Shown: positions 35,898-45,375, numbered from the stretch's first letter. The stretch: 64,000 nt of DNA from Clostridia bacterium (GCA_017625565.1 JAGAKN010000014.1:84561-148560), one strand, 5' to 3'. Numbers and translations: made by a program. Notes: generated by a model from the letters alone, not told the origin.

Positions 35898-35926
35898 ATA
35901 ATACCCAATTTTTTTACGTTTGTCAA
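35898..35926 (-). promoter_or_regulatory. Promoter of the pgk-tpiA-gpmI operon
   Basis: On the minus strand TTGACA (complement 35921-35926) and TATTAT (complement 35898-35903), spacer 17. The leader is about 35 bases with AAGGAG before the ATG. Confidence 0.88.
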
Positions 35927-36003
35927 CTTTTTGTAAAAAATTTGGAAAAATAATCCGAAAAATCTTTTTTCTAAGGAAATTTTAGTCGGGGCTTTTCGAA
36001 TTG

Positions 36004-36032
36004 TTGACGGCAAGCGGAAAATGTGTTATACT
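36004..36032 (+). promoter_or_regulatory. Promoter of the TIGR04076-family gene
   Basis: TTGACG at 36004-36009 and TATACT at 36027-36032, spacer 17. The expected start (about 36039) coincides with the likely ATG, implying a leaderless transcript. Confidence 0.78.
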
Positions 36033-36038
36033 AATCGT

Positions 36039-36353
36039 ATGGAAAACGTGAGCAAAATTTGTAGAATTACGGTAATGCGCAAAGTGTTCCATCGGGATTT
36101 GGCGGAACGCTACGAAAATCCGATCGAGCATGCTTGCGATCTTCAAGAAGGACAGGTCTTTTTGTGCGTGGACGGAAAACGTCCCGACGGGCTTTGCGAG
36201 AGCGCTTGGGAGAGTATGTTGCCGTTTGTTTTAGAACTTGCCCGCGGTGGGGGAAATTTTTACGACGGATGGATGAAAAACGAGAAATCGGCGATGATTT
36301 CTTGCAACGACGGGTTTCGTCCCGTCAGTTTTTTAATCGAAACGATAGATTGA
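36039..36353 (+). CDS. TIGR04076 family protein, probably leaderless
   Basis: A 104-residue small protein of the TIGR04076 family. Features include CRITVMRKVFHRDLAERY, a CDLQEGQVFLC segment, an AWESMLPFVLELARGG helix and a C-terminal SCNDGFRPVSFLIE. Several Cys residues could bind metal; the function is unknown. The ATG at 36039 is seven bases after the -10 and has no Shine-Dalgarno; the in-frame ATG at 36021 lies upstream of the -10. It ends 19 bases before thyA and probably leads a thyA-folA transcript. Confidence 0.78.
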   Translation: MENVSKICRITVMRKVFHRDLAERYENPIEHACDLQEGQVFLCVDGKRPDGLCESAWESMLPFVLELARGGGNFYDGWMKNEKSAMISCNDGFRPVSFLIETID

Positions 36354-36372
36354 TGACGAAAGGAGTAAACTT

Positions 36373-37203
36373 ATGAGTAGAGCCGACGAAATTTTTGCGC
36401 AAAACATGACGGATATTATGGAAAACGGGTATTGGGACACCGATTTGGCCGTTCGTCCCAAGTGGGAAGACGGTACGCCGGCACATACGGTAAAAAAATT
36501 CGGGATCGTCAACCGCTATAATTTACAGGAAGAATTCCCTATTTTGACAATGCGTCGTACGGCATTTAAATCTTGTGTGGACGAACTCTTGTGGATTTGG
36601 CAAAAAAAGAGCAACAATATCCATGATTTGAACTCCCATATTTGGGATAGTTGGGCGGATGAAACGGGCTCGATCGGTAAAGCGTACGGCTACCAGCTCG
36701 GGATTAAACACAAGTATAAGGAAGGGGAATTTGATCAAGTGGATCGGGTGCTGTTCGATTTGAAAAACAATCCTGCAAGCCGTCGGATTATGACCAACTT
36801 GTATAACTTCCAAGATCTACACGAAATGCATTTGTATCCTTGCGCGTACTCGATGACGTTTAACGTTTCGGGAGATACTTTGAACGGGATTTTAAACCAA
36901 CGCTCCAACGACATGTTGACGGCGAATAATTGGAACGTCGTGCAATACGCGGTGCTTTTGATTATGTTTGCGCAAGTTTCTGGATTGAAAGCGGGGGAGC
37001 TCGTACACGTGATTGCCGACGCGCATATTTACGATCGGCATATTCCGCTTGTGAAAGAAGTTTTGCAAAATCCGCGCCATAAAGCACCTAAGCTCATTGT
37101 TGATCCTACGATTACCAACTTTTACGACTTTACGGTGGACAGTTTCCAACTCGTGGATTACGAATGCGAGAAATTGTCGTCAAAAATCCCCGTCGCGATT
37201 TAA
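36373..37203 (+). CDS. thyA: Thymidylate synthase ThyA
   Basis: A 276-residue folate-dependent enzyme making dTMP from dUMP. The catalytic Cys157 lies in HLYPCAYSMTF (a variant of the usual PPCH motif), followed by LNQRSNDML, HVIADAHIYDRH and the conserved C terminus ending KIPVAI. The internal ANNWNVVQYAVLL replaces the more common FNIASYALL, a variant I associate with clostridial ThyA. AAGGAG precedes the ATG. It is paired with folA, which recycles the dihydrofolate produced. Confidence 0.96.
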   Translation: MSRADEIFAQNMTDIMENGYWDTDLAVRPKWEDGTPAHTVKKFGIVNRYNLQEEFPILTMRRTAFKSCVDELLWIWQKKSNNIHDLNSHIWDSWADETGSIGKAYGYQLGIKHKYKEGEFDQVDRVLFDLKNNPASRRIMTNLYNFQDLHEMHLYPCAYSMTFNVSGDTLNGILNQRSNDMLTANNWNVVQYAVLLIMFAQVSGLKAGELVHVIADAHIYDRHIPLVKEVLQNPRHKAPKLIVDPTITNFYDFTVDSFQLVDYECEKLSSKIPVAI

Positions 37204-37214
37204 AGGAGCTTATT

Positions 37215-37715
37215 ATGATCAAAGCCATTGTACACGCGGATAAGGAGTGGGGGATCGGAAGGGGGAATGACATGATGTTCTCCTTGCCCAAGGATATGAA
37301 ATTTTTTCGGGAAACGACGGTGGGGCATACCGTTGTGATGGGCGGGAATACCTTGCGCTCATTCCCTGGTGCAAAACCCTTAAAAAATCGAGTGAATATC
37401 GTGTTATCAAGGGGGCAGGTACGCGATGACTGTATTATTGTCCGCGACTATGATGCCTTAAAAAAGGAAATGAAACGCCGTGAAAACGAAGAAATTTACG
37501 TCATCGGCGGTGGAGCGGTTTACAAGGAATTGTTGCCTTATTGCGACGAAGTTTTGGTCACTAAGGTAGACGCGATTGGTGGGGCGGAAGTATTCTTTCC
37601 CAATTTAGACGAAAACCCGAATTTTGTTTGCATTTCCGAAAGCGAACCGCAGGACGATAACGGGTATCGCATACGTTTTACCACTTATCGCAATACGAAC
37701 AAACAATCGTTATAA
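37215..37715 (+). CDS. folA: Dihydrofolate reductase
   Basis: A 166-residue enzyme regenerating tetrahydrofolate. Motifs: IVHADKEWGIGRGNDMMFSLPKDMKFF at the start (read in pieces), VVMGGNTLRSFPGAKPLKNRVNIVLSR, and IYVIGGGAVYKELLPYCDEVLVTKV. I chose ATG 37215 behind AAAGGAG; an upstream in-frame ATG at 37164 lies within thyA. It is co-transcribed with thyA. Confidence 0.96.
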   Translation: MIKAIVHADKEWGIGRGNDMMFSLPKDMKFFRETTVGHTVVMGGNTLRSFPGAKPLKNRVNIVLSRGQVRDDCIIVRDYDALKKEMKRRENEEIYVIGGGAVYKELLPYCDEVLVTKVDAIGGAEVFFPNLDENPNFVCISESEPQDDNGYRIRFTTYRNTNKQSL

Positions 37716-37719
37716 CGTA

Positions 37720-37757
37720 AAAAACCGTAGGGAAAGACGTGCTCTGCGGATTTTTTT
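37720..37757 (+). terminator. Probable terminator after folA
   Basis: CCGTAG (37725-37730) pairs with CTGCGG (37744-37749) with one G-T, flanked by A and T tracts (seven T after the stem). The loop is long (13 bases), so confidence is moderate. Confidence 0.6.
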
Positions 37758-37797
37758 ATTTTTCTTGAAAAATATTGTCGCGCGTAGGCTTTTTTTG

Positions 37798-37826
37798 TTG
37801 TCAATTGCGCCAAAAAGTATTAAAAT
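37798..37826 (+). promoter_or_regulatory. Promoter of typA
   Basis: TTGTCA at 37798-37803 and TAAAAT at 37821-37826, spacer 17. AAGGAG precedes the ATG at 37866. Confidence 0.72.
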
Positions 37827-37865
37827 AGTAAAGTTGAAAAATTTACGAACAGTTAAGGAGTTTTT

Positions 37866-39695
37866 ATGATTAGAGAAGATTTGAGAAACGTTGCCATTAT
37901 CGCGCACGTAGACCACGGTAAAACGACGCTCGTCAACGAAATGTTGGCGCAAGGTGGGGTATTCCGCGAAAATCAACAAGTGGAAGATCGGGTAATGGAC
38001 TCTGGAGACTTGGAAAGAGAACGTGGGATTACCATACTCGCAAAAAACACTTCGGCGCACTATAACGGCGTAAAAATCAATATCGTCGATACACCGGGGC
38101 ACGCAGATTTCTCAGGCGAAGTCGAACGCGTTTTAAAAATGGTAAACGGCGCGTTGATTCTCGTAGACGCGGCGGAAGGTCCGTTGCCACAAACCCGATT
38201 TGTTATGCAAAAAGCATTGCAACTTGGGCTAAAATTGATTATCGTTATTAACAAAGTCGATCGTCCCGACGCTCGTATTGACGAAGTTGTGGAAGAAATG
38301 CAACTTTTGATGATGGATCTCGACGCGACGGACGAACAGCTCGAAAGCCCGATCGTATACTGTTGCGGACGACAAGGCACGTCGTCGTTGACGCCTGATA
38401 AGCAAGAACCGAACTTAAACCCGTTGTTCGATACGATTTTGGAAACCATTCCGCCGATGGATATGGACGTGGACGGAGCGGGGCAATTACTCGTTTCCTG
38501 TATCGATTACAACGAATTCGTTGGTCGGATCGGGATCGGTCGGATCGAGCGTGGGGTAATTCGCGCAAACGAGCCCGTTTCCGTATGTAATTTCAACGAT
38601 CCGAAAGTCCGCACGAATTGCAAAATTGCAAACCTGTACCAAATCGAAGGCCTGGATCGCACCCCCGTGCAAACCGCGCAAGCAGGGGATATCGTCGTAT
38701 TTTCGGGGATCGACGGCTTGAATATCGGCGACACGATTTGCGAACCTAACGCCGTTGAACCCGTAGAATTTGTCAAGATCGAAGATCCGACGGTGGAAAT
38801 GACGTTCTCCGTCAACGACAGTCCGTTTGCGGGCAGGGAAGGGAAATTCGTCACTTCCCGTCAGCTCCGCGATCGGTTGTATAAGGAGCTTTTGCGCGAC
38901 GTATCTTTGCGTGTGAGTGACACCGATTTGACGGATAGTTTCCGTGTTTGCGGTCGTGGGGAAATGCACCTTTCTATTCTCATTGAAACGATGCGTCGGG
39001 AAGGGTACGAATTCCAAGTTTCCACTCCGAAAGTGTTATATAAGGAAATCGACGGCGTTCGGCACGAGCCGATCGAGCGTTTTGTTGCCGACGTTCCCGA
39101 AGACATGACCGGCCCCGTTTTTTCGGCGATGGGGAATCGTAAGGGCAACCTTGTGCAAATGACGGCAATCGGTACGCGTATGCGTTTGGAATTCACCGTT
39201 CCGTCCCGCGGTTTGTTCGGGTATAAGAGTGCGTTCTTGACGGATACCAAAGGTCAAGGGATTATGAACACCATTTTCTATTCGTACGAGCCGTACAAAG
39301 GGGATATGCAACGTCGAAATACGGGCTCTTTGGTGGCGTTTGAAACGGGTGAAGCGGTCACGTACGGCTTGTTCAACGCGCAGGGCAGGGGGAATTTGTT
39401 TATCACGCCCGGTACGCCCGTATACCAAGGCATGGTCGTAGGCTACACCAACCTTGCCGACGATATCAACGTCAACGTCTGCAAAACCAAGCATTTAACG
39501 AACACCCGTTCTTCGTCCAGCGACGACGCGTTAACGCTGATTCCCGTTAGTAAAATGAGTTTGGAAGAATGTCTGGAATTTATCGCCGACGACGAGTTGT
39601 TGGAAGTGACGCCCAAGTCCTTGCGGATTCGGAAACGGATTTTGGATAGCGAACTCCGCGCGAAAGCAAGATTTAAAGAAAAGAATAAAGCGTAA
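37866..39695 (+). CDS. typA: Translational GTPase TypA/BipA
   Basis: A 609-residue ribosome-associated GTPase of the EF-G family. G motifs: AHVDHGKTTL, DTPGHADF and NKVDR. EF-G-like domains II, III and V follow, and a TypA-specific C-terminal domain ends the protein (VCKTKHLTNTRSS, then LEFIADDELLEVTPKSLRIRK in pieces). It assists ribosome assembly and stress growth. It is monocistronic by layout. Confidence 0.97.
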   Translation: MIREDLRNVAIIAHVDHGKTTLVNEMLAQGGVFRENQQVEDRVMDSGDLERERGITILAKNTSAHYNGVKINIVDTPGHADFSGEVERVLKMVNGALILVDAAEGPLPQTRFVMQKALQLGLKLIIVINKVDRPDARIDEVVEEMQLLMMDLDATDEQLESPIVYCCGRQGTSSLTPDKQEPNLNPLFDTILETIPPMDMDVDGAGQLLVSCIDYNEFVGRIGIGRIERGVIRANEPVSVCNFNDPKVRTNCKIANLYQIEGLDRTPVQTAQAGDIVVFSGIDGLNIGDTICEPNAVEPVEFVKIEDPTVEMTFSVNDSPFAGREGKFVTSRQLRDRLYKELLRDVSLRVSDTDLTDSFRVCGRGEMHLSILIETMRREGYEFQVSTPKVLYKEIDGVRHEPIERFVADVPEDMTGPVFSAMGNRKGNLVQMTAIGTRMRLEFTVPSRGLFGYKSAFLTDTKGQGIMNTIFYSYEPYKGDMQRRNTGSLVAFETGEAVTYGLFNAQGRGNLFITPGTPVYQGMVVGYTNLADDINVNVCKTKHLTNTRSSSSDDALTLIPVSKMSLEECLEFIADDELLEVTPKSLRIRKRILDSELRAKARFKEKNKA

Positions 39696-39699
39696 AGTT

Positions 39700-39735
39700 T
39701 TGTCGCCCGTCCGAACTTCGGACGGGCGATAAAAC
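39700..39735 (+). other. Long GC-rich hairpin after typA
   Basis: TCGCCCGTCCGAA and TTCGGACGGGCGA pair perfectly around one base, with GTTTT/AAAAC extending the stem past a G-T position. The T tract is on the 5' side and A on the 3' side for the plus strand, so it is not a textbook terminator, but a stem this strong probably marks the typA mRNA end or protects it. Confidence 0.6.
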
Positions 39736-40001
39736 TAAGTCTTGACAAGGCAATGCCTTGACTAGGTCTTTCGATCTTTCGGTGTCGGTAGGGTATTGCT
39801 TGGTTGTTATCCGACATTGTTATACCATAAGGAATGAAATGTTTTCTATATACGCGCACACGTGTGTACGCGTATATATATTATATAAGGAAGTATAAAC
39901 GGCGAAAAAAGTGGCAATACTCCCAAAAACAGCAGAAAAAAGGTAAAAAATCCCTATTTTGAAAAAAATTAAAAAAAATTCAAAAATTTTCGTTCAAATG
40001 C
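39736..40001. other. Structured non-coding spacer between typA and the S10 operon
   Basis: No credible gene is seen here. It holds a CAAGGCA-A-TGCCTTG palindrome (about 39746-39760), a TGTCGG...CCGACA stem (about 39782-39815), and an interrupted inverted repeat (about 39847-39878, TATATACGCG/CGCGTATATA with CACAC/GTGTG inside). The last 100 bases are A-rich and lead into the rpsJ promoter. A small RNA or dispersed repeat is possible. Confidence 0.4.
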
Positions 40002-40030
40002 TTGACATCACTTTACATATTTGATATTAT
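40002..40030 (+). promoter_or_regulatory. Promoter of the S10 ribosomal protein operon
   Basis: TTGACA at 40002-40007 and TATTAT at 40025-40030, spacer 17, after an A-rich upstream stretch that could act as an UP element. Confidence 0.9.
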
Positions 40031-40036
40031 ATATAG

Positions 40037-40264
40037 GCTGTGTAAAAATGCGTGGTATGGGTTGATGCGGGAAGTTACTGCAAATCCAAAGCAAAAAGCC
40101 GCTTTGGCAGATAATTTCCGTTGACAAAAGTGGGGCACGATCCCTGCGACTAACCGAGGCTTTGCGTAGAAACGCTCGCCATAAAAAAGGGTGTTTTTAT
40201 TTTGCGAAAGGCTCGATACACACGGATAAGTTGATACAGCAAATAAAATGTTAGTATAAAGTGT
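40037..40264 (+). promoter_or_regulatory. Long 5' leader of the S10 operon, candidate r-protein autoregulatory element
   Basis: About 240 bases separate the predicted start from rpsJ with no ORF. Local complementarity is visible, for example CAAAGC...GCTTTG around 40088-40115 and a later AAAAAAGGGTGTTTTTATTTT block near 40185-40201 that could be attenuator-like. Such leaders bind L4 in other bacteria; whether this one does is inference. Confidence 0.5.
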
Positions 40265-40279
40265 AAAGGAGTGACAACA

Positions 40280-40579
40280 ATGGCAGTACAAAAAATCAGA
40301 ATCAAGTTGGCGGCATACAATCACGAACTTGTAGACGAAGCGGCAACGCGTATCGTGGAAACGATGAAGAAGAGCGGCGCAAAAATCAGCGGTCCGATTC
40401 CCCTTCCTACGGAAAGAGAAATCGTCACGATTCTCCGTTCCCCCCACAAGTATAAAGATTCTCGTGAACAATTCGAAATGAGAACGTATAAGAGAATTAT
40501 CGATATCTATTCCCCCAACGCAAAGTTGCTTGATTCGATCCATCTCCCTGCAGGTGTGGATATCAAGATCAAGCTCTAA
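40280..40579 (+). CDS. rpsJ: 30S ribosomal protein S10
   Basis: A 99-residue S10 with [25 protein letters not shown] and the [20 protein letters not shown] loop region. AAAGGAG at 40265-40271 fixes the ATG at 40280; the GTG at 40271 overlaps the ribosome site. First gene of the S10 block and also the NusB partner in antitermination. Confidence 0.98.
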   Translation: MAVQKIRIKLAAYNHELVDEAATRIVETMKKSGAKISGPIPLPTEREIVTILRSPHKYKDSREQFEMRTYKRIIDIYSPNAKLLDSIHLPAGVDIKIKL

Positions 40580-40649
40580 TCATCAATTTACCGAGAAATA
40601 CTTTCAAAGGTATTCGAGAATAAAAATTTTAAAGGAGTGAACTTTATCA

Positions 40650-41285
40650 ATGAATAAAGCAATCATCGGTCGCAAAGTTGGGATGACCCAACTCTTTGCA
40701 GAAGACGGGAAAGTGATTCCTGTCACGGTAGTGGAAGCAGGTCCTTGCCCCGTGGTACAAGTTAAGACGGTGGCAAACGACGGTTATGCGGCGTTGAAGC
40801 TCGGCTTCATCGAAACGAACGAAAAGGCGCTTACGAAGCCTGAACTCGGTCAATTCAAGAAAGCTGGCGTAAAACCCCACAAAGTCTTGAAAGAAATCAG
40901 AATTGAAAACGCTGAATCTTTCACGGTAGGTACGGAACTCAAAGCGGACGTGTTCGCGGCGGGGGACAAGGTAGACGTTTCGGGTGTCACGAAAGGTCAC
41001 GGGTTTACGGGTGTTATCAAGAAGTGGAATCAACACAGATTGAAGATGACGCACGGTACTGGTCCTGTACACAGAGAACCCGGTTCTATGGGTCCCATCA
41101 GTGCTCCTTCGAGAGTATTCAAGAACAAGCATCTCGCTGGGCAATACGGTGTGGATAACGTGACCATTCAAAATCTCGAAGTCGTACGCGTAGATTTGAA
41201 TAGAAACGCAATTCTCATCAAAGGCGCAATCCCCGGTCCTAAGGGTAGCATCGTCACCATCGCGGATAGCGTTAAGAGCAAATAA
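40650..41285 (+). CDS. rplC: 50S ribosomal protein L3
   Basis: A 211-residue L3 beginning IGRKVGMTQLFAEDG, with the KGHGFTGVIKKW and HGTGPVHREPGSMG loops that reach the peptidyl-transferase centre. AAAGGAG precedes the ATG; the 70-base spacer after rpsJ holds a weak hairpin only. Confidence 0.98.
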   Translation: MNKAIIGRKVGMTQLFAEDGKVIPVTVVEAGPCPVVQVKTVANDGYAALKLGFIETNEKALTKPELGQFKKAGVKPHKVLKEIRIENAESFTVGTELKADVFAAGDKVDVSGVTKGHGFTGVIKKWNQHRLKMTHGTGPVHREPGSMGPISAPSRVFKNKHLAGQYGVDNVTIQNLEVVRVDLNRNAILIKGAIPGPKGSIVTIADSVKSK

Positions 41286-41300
41286 GGAGAGTGAAAGACA

Positions 41301-41924
41301 ATGGCGGCTATTAAAGTATTAAATATGAGCGGCTCGGAAGTCGGTAGCATCGAACTCAACGACAACGTATTCGGTGTTGAATATAACGAGCCTTTGATTC
41401 ATCAAGCAGTCGTTACCCGTCTTGCAAACGAAAGACAGGGTACAAAATCCACCCTCACGAGAACGGAAGTTAGAGGCGGCGGTATTAAGCCTTGGAGACA
41501 AAAGGGTACGGGTCGTGCTCGTCAAGGTTCGATTCGCGCACCCCAATGGATTAAAGGTGGCGTAGTATTCGCACCCAAGTCCCGCGATTTCTCGAAGAAG
41601 ATGAACGAAAAAGCAAAGAAAGCAGCGCTTTATTCCGCGCTTTCCAAGAAGGTCGCTGACGGCGAATTCATCGTTGTGGACGAGCTTAAGGTTGCGGAAG
41701 CAAAGACGAAAGTTATGGCGAATTTTGCAAAGGCGTTAGGTCTTACGAAGACGGCGCTCGTGGTTATGGATAACGACGACGTAAACGTAATTCGCGCTAC
41801 GGCGAACCTTCCCAAGGTTGCAACGTTGCCTTTGGCGCAACTTAGCACCTACGAAGTCGTTGTAAATCAAAAGATCGTTATGACGAAAGCTGCGGTTGAG
41901 AAATTCCAGGAGGTAAACGGCTAA
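41301..41924 (+). CDS. rplD: 50S ribosomal protein L4
   Basis: A 207-residue L4 with the exit-tunnel loop [24 protein letters not shown] read in pieces across residues about 50-75. In many bacteria L4 represses its own operon by binding the leader, relevant to the long rpsJ 5' region. Its stop overlaps the rplW start by one base. Confidence 0.97.
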   Translation: MAAIKVLNMSGSEVGSIELNDNVFGVEYNEPLIHQAVVTRLANERQGTKSTLTRTEVRGGGIKPWRQKGTGRARQGSIRAPQWIKGGVVFAPKSRDFSKKMNEKAKKAALYSALSKKVADGEFIVVDELKVAEAKTKVMANFAKALGLTKTALVVMDNDDVNVIRATANLPKVATLPLAQLSTYEVVVNQKIVMTKAAVEKFQEVNG

Positions 41925-42214
41925 TGTTTGCAGAGGATATCATTTTAAAACCCGTGCTTACCGAAAAAGGTTATGACGGGATCGCAAGTAAGAAATACAC
42001 CTTCTACGTAAAGAAGGATGCGAACAAGACGGAAATCAAAATGGCAGTCGAAAAAATCTTCGGCGTAAAAGTTGCAAGCGTAAACACGATTACCTGCAAG
42101 GGCAAACTCAAGAGAATGGGCAGAAACGAAGGTTATACCCCTGATCGTAAAAAAGCTATCGTACAATTGAAAGAAGATAGCAAGTCCATCGAGTTCTTTG
42201 ATTCTTTGACTTAA
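41924..42214 (+). CDS. rplW: 50S ribosomal protein L23
   Basis: A 96-residue L23 with [11 protein letters not shown], a [15 protein letters not shown] strand-helix and [15 protein letters not shown]. It sits at the exit tunnel where trigger factor and SRP dock. Translation is coupled to rplD through a TAATG overlap. Confidence 0.97.
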   Translation: MFAEDIILKPVLTEKGYDGIASKKYTFYVKKDANKTEIKMAVEKIFGVKVASVNTITCKGKLKRMGRNEGYTPDRKKAIVQLKEDSKSIEFFDSLT

Positions 42215-42233
42215 TCAGGAGGCATAGAGAAAA

Positions 42234-43061
42234 ATGGCTATTAAATCTTATAAACCCACGTCGGCAGGTCGCCGTTTCGTAACGGTTTTGACCAACGACG
42301 ATTTGACGGGAGATAAGCCCGAAAGATCGCTCATGCACGATCAACGCCATAGCGGTGGTCGCAACAACATGGGCAGAATTACCACCAGACATATCGGTGG
42401 TGGCAACCGTAGAAAATATCGTATCATCGACTTCAAGAGACAAAAGGACGATATTCCTGCAACGGTTAAGAGTATTCAATACGATCCGAACAGAAGCGCG
42501 CACATCGCACTTCTTGTATATGCGGACGGTGTAAAGACGTATATCCTTGCGCCCGTTGGCTTGAATGTAGGCGACAAAGTTATGAGCGGTGTTAACGCGG
42601 ATATCAAGGTAGGGAACACGCTTCCCCTTGAAAATATCCCCGTAGGTACGATGGTTCATAACATCGAACTTACGCCGGGTAAAGGCGGTCAAATCGCAAG
42701 AAGCGCAGGTATTTCCGCGCAAATCATGGCGGTTGAAGGAAAGTACGCAACGATCCGTATGCCTAGCGGTGAAATGAGATACGTTCTCTTGAAATGCCGC
42801 GCAACGATCGGACAAGTAGGCAACGTAGACCACGAACTCGTATCCCTTGGTAAAGCGGGTAAGGCAAGATATCTCGGTTTGAGACCGGAAGTTAGAGGTT
42901 CGGTAATGAACCCTGTAGATCACCCTCATGGTGGTGGTGAAGGTAAGTCCCCTATCGGGCATGCTGGTCCTTTGACGCCTTGGGGTAAACCTGCACTCGG
43001 CTACAAGACGAGAAAGAAGAAGAATGCAACCAACAAGTTCATTCTTAAGAGAATTAACTAA
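42234..43061 (+). CDS. rplB: 50S ribosomal protein L2
   Basis: A 275-residue L2 with the [18 protein letters not shown] region, [11 protein letters not shown] and the C-terminal [14 protein letters not shown] loop that contains the conserved His near the peptidyl-transferase centre. Confidence 0.98.
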   Translation: MAIKSYKPTSAGRRFVTVLTNDDLTGDKPERSLMHDQRHSGGRNNMGRITTRHIGGGNRRKYRIIDFKRQKDDIPATVKSIQYDPNRSAHIALLVYADGVKTYILAPVGLNVGDKVMSGVNADIKVGNTLPLENIPVGTMVHNIELTPGKGGQIARSAGISAQIMAVEGKYATIRMPSGEMRYVLLKCRATIGQVGNVDHELVSLGKAGKARYLGLRPEVRGSVMNPVDHPHGGGEGKSPIGHAGPLTPWGKPALGYKTRKKKNATNKFILKRIN

Positions 43062-43076
43062 TCGGAGGATTGAAAA

Positions 43077-43355
43077 ATGTCAAGAAGCGTTAAGAAAGGA
43101 CCTTACGTCGAAGCGAAGCTTTTCAGCAGAATTCAAGCAATGAACGCGTCGAACGAAAAGAAAGTTATTAAAACCTGGTCGAGAGCATCTACCATTTTCC
43201 CCGATTTCGTAGGTCATACGATCGCTGTATACGACGGACGTAAACACGTTCCCGTATACGTAACGGAAGATATGATTGGTTGCAAACTCGGTGAGTTTGC
43301 TCCCACCAGAACGTTCCACGGACACACGGCAAAAACGACGAGCCCGGGTAAATAA
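43077..43355 (+). CDS. rpsS: 30S ribosomal protein S19
   Basis: A 92-residue S19 with [30 protein letters not shown] and the C-terminal [17 protein letters not shown] lies just before the ATG. Confidence 0.98.
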   Translation: MSRSVKKGPYVEAKLFSRIQAMNASNEKKVIKTWSRASTIFPDFVGHTIAVYDGRKHVPVYVTEDMIGCKLGEFAPTRTFHGHTAKTTSPGK

Positions 43356-43369
43356 GGAGATAAAAGATA

Positions 43370-43771
43370 ATGGCAAGTAATATGAAGAAAAAGACGGCAA
43401 GGGTTGAAGCAAATAGAGAAAAGCGCCCTTACGCAGTTGCTAAATATATCAGAGTTTCGCCTTACAAAGTGAGAACGGTTCTCGCTTTGATTCGCGGGAA
43501 GAGCTATAGAGAAGCGAAAGCGATTCTCGATTACAGTGTAAACGGAAGCGCGCTTGCGGTTAAGAAAGTTCTTATGTCCGCTGGTGCGAATGCAGAACAC
43601 AATATGGGTATGGACAAGGCAGATTTGTACGTAGCGGAATGTTTCGCAGACGGCGGACAAATGCTTAAGAGAATGCAACCCGTTTCCAAGGGAAGAGGGC
43701 ATGCAATCTTGAAGAGAACCAGCCATATTACGGTAATTTTAGACGTTAAGAAATTGGAAGGAGAAGAATAA
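43370..43771 (+). CDS. rplV: 50S ribosomal protein L22
   Basis: A 133-residue L22, with an N-terminal extension rich in Lys/Arg before the conserved [23 protein letters not shown]. The beta-hairpin region [17 protein letters not shown] lines the exit tunnel. Confidence 0.97.
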   Translation: MASNMKKKTARVEANREKRPYAVAKYIRVSPYKVRTVLALIRGKSYREAKAILDYSVNGSALAVKKVLMSAGANAEHNMGMDKADLYVAECFADGGQMLKRMQPVSKGRGHAILKRTSHITVILDVKKLEGEE

Positions 43772-43772
43772 C

Positions 43773-44441
43773 ATGGGACAAAAAGTTAATCCTCACGGTT
43801 TGAGAGTCGGCATCATCAGTGATTGGAATACCACTTGGTATGCAGATAAGAAAGAATTCTCCAAATTCTTAAAAGAAGACAACGTAATTCGTACGTTCTT
43901 GAAAAAGAAGTACTACGCAGCTGCGGTTAGCAAGATTTTGATCGAACGTGCTGCTACGAGATTGGTTGTCACCATCTACACGGCTCGTCCCGGTGTTATC
44001 ATCGGTAAAGCGGGTAGCGAAGTAGAAGTGATCAAGAAAGAACTCGCGAAAATCACGGGGGGCAAATCGGTTAGCATCAACATTACGGAAGTAAGAAAGC
44101 CCGATTGCGACGCGCAACTTGTTGCAGAAGGCGTAGCTGCGCAACTCGAAAAGCGTATGTCTTTCAGACGTTGTATGAAACAAGCCATCGGTCGTTCGAT
44201 GAGAGCGGGCGTAAAGGGCATCAAGATGATGGTAAGCGGTCGTTTAGACGGCGCGGAAATCGCAAGAAGCGAACAATATCACGAAGGTTCTATTCCCCTT
44301 CAAACGCTTCGTGCGGACATCGATTACGGCTTTGCAGAAGCGCACACGACCTTCGGTATGATCGGCGTAAAATGCTGGATCTATAAAGGCGAAGTAATCA
44401 AAAGCGCGAAGAAGCCCGTTGTAGAAGGAGGCGAACAGTAA
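43773..44441 (+). CDS. rpsC: 30S ribosomal protein S3
   Basis: A 222-residue S3 starting [14 protein letters not shown], with a type II KH domain ([15 protein letters not shown]) and the [18 protein letters not shown] region of the mRNA-entry helicase face. It starts two bases after rplV. Confidence 0.98.
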   Translation: MGQKVNPHGLRVGIISDWNTTWYADKKEFSKFLKEDNVIRTFLKKKYYAAAVSKILIERAATRLVVTIYTARPGVIIGKAGSEVEVIKKELAKITGGKSVSINITEVRKPDCDAQLVAEGVAAQLEKRMSFRRCMKQAIGRSMRAGVKGIKMMVSGRLDGAEIARSEQYHEGSIPLQTLRADIDYGFAEAHTTFGMIGVKCWIYKGEVIKSAKKPVVEGGEQ

Positions 44442-44893
44442 TGTTAATTCCCAAGAGAGTAAAAAGACGTAGACAACATCGTGGTACGATGAAGGGTAAA
44501 GCTACGAAAGGGAACGTAATCGCATACGGCGAATACGGTCTTGTATCCGAAGAACTCGGCTGGATTAAATCCAACCAAATCGAAGCAGCCCGTATCGCGA
44601 TGACCAGATTCATCAAACGTGGCGGTAAAGTATGGATCGACATCTTCCCCCACAAGCCTATTACGAAGAAACCTGCAGAAACGCGTATGGGTTCTGGTAA
44701 AGGTTCGGTAGAATACTGGGTAGCAGTAGTAAAACCCGGCCGTGTTATGTTCGAAATGGCTGGCGTAAGTGAAGAAGTTGCAAGAGAAGCTATGCGTCTT
44801 GCGTCGCATAAACTTCCCGTTAAATGCAAGTTTGTGAAGAAAGAAGTCGTTGAAGCGAAAGCAGAAACGGCAGAAGGCGGTGAACAACAATGA
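44441..44893 (+). CDS. rplP: 50S ribosomal protein L16
   Basis: A 150-residue L16 with [13 protein letters not shown], the [20 protein letters not shown] loop and an acidic C-terminal tail. It overlaps rpsC by one base and rpmC by four. Confidence 0.98.
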   Translation: MLIPKRVKRRRQHRGTMKGKATKGNVIAYGEYGLVSEELGWIKSNQIEAARIAMTRFIKRGGKVWIDIFPHKPITKKPAETRMGSGKGSVEYWVAVVKPGRVMFEMAGVSEEVAREAMRLASHKLPVKCKFVKKEVVEAKAETAEGGEQQ

Positions 44894-45084
44894 GAGCTAA
44901 AGAAGTGAAAGAAATGACGAGCGAAGAACTCGTTGCTAAACTCGCGGAACTCAAGAGCGAACTTTTCAATCTTCGTTTCCGTTTGGCGTCCGGCCAGCTT
45001 GAAAATCCCGTTTCCATTAGAACCTGCAAAAGAGATATCGCGCGTATCAATACGGAAATCCGCGCGAGAGAACTCAAGGCGTAA
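44890..45084 (+). CDS. rpmC: 50S ribosomal protein L29
   Basis: A 64-residue two-helix L29 ([34 protein letters not shown]). ATGA overlap with rplP. Confidence 0.97.
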   Translation: MRAKEVKEMTSEELVAKLAELKSELFNLRFRLASGQLENPVSIRTCKRDIARINTEIRARELKA

Positions 45085-45099
45085 TCGGAGGACAACGTT

Positions 45100-45354
45100 A
45101 TGGAAAGAAATTTAAGAAAAGAAAGAGTAGGTATTGTTGTATCCGATAAAATGGATAAGACGGTCGTTGTATTGGTCAGCGACAAGAGCAAGCACCCGCT
45201 TTACAAGAAAACCATTACCAAGAGTAAGAAGTATAAGGCGCACGACGAAGCGAACGAATGTGGCTACGGCGATAAAGTAAGAATCGTCGAGACGAGAAAG
45301 TTCAGCAAGGACAAGAATTGGAGAGTTGCTGAAATCGTCGAAAAGGCTAAGTAA
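45100..45354 (+). CDS. rpsQ: 30S ribosomal protein S17
   Basis: An 84-residue OB-fold S17 with [19 protein letters not shown] and a C-terminal [22 protein letters not shown] precedes the ATG. Confidence 0.97.
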   Translation: MERNLRKERVGIVVSDKMDKTVVVLVSDKSKHPLYKKTITKSKKYKAHDEANECGYGDKVRIVETRKFSKDKNWRVAEIVEKAK

Positions 45355-45375
45355 TTATAAGGAGAATTAAGAGTT

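Noticed and set aside
39700..39735. Hairpin after typA as a classic rho-independent terminator
   Set aside because: No T run follows the stem on the plus strand, so I list it as a structure only.
39443..39859. Minus-strand frame over the typA 3' end and spacer
   Set aside because: It mostly mirrors typA, shows no domain, and crosses the strong hairpin; no promoter or ribosome site supports it.
42156..42962. Long minus-strand frame opposite rplB (268 codons)
   Set aside because: It is antisense to a strongly conserved ribosomal protein gene and has no family features; a product of codon bias.
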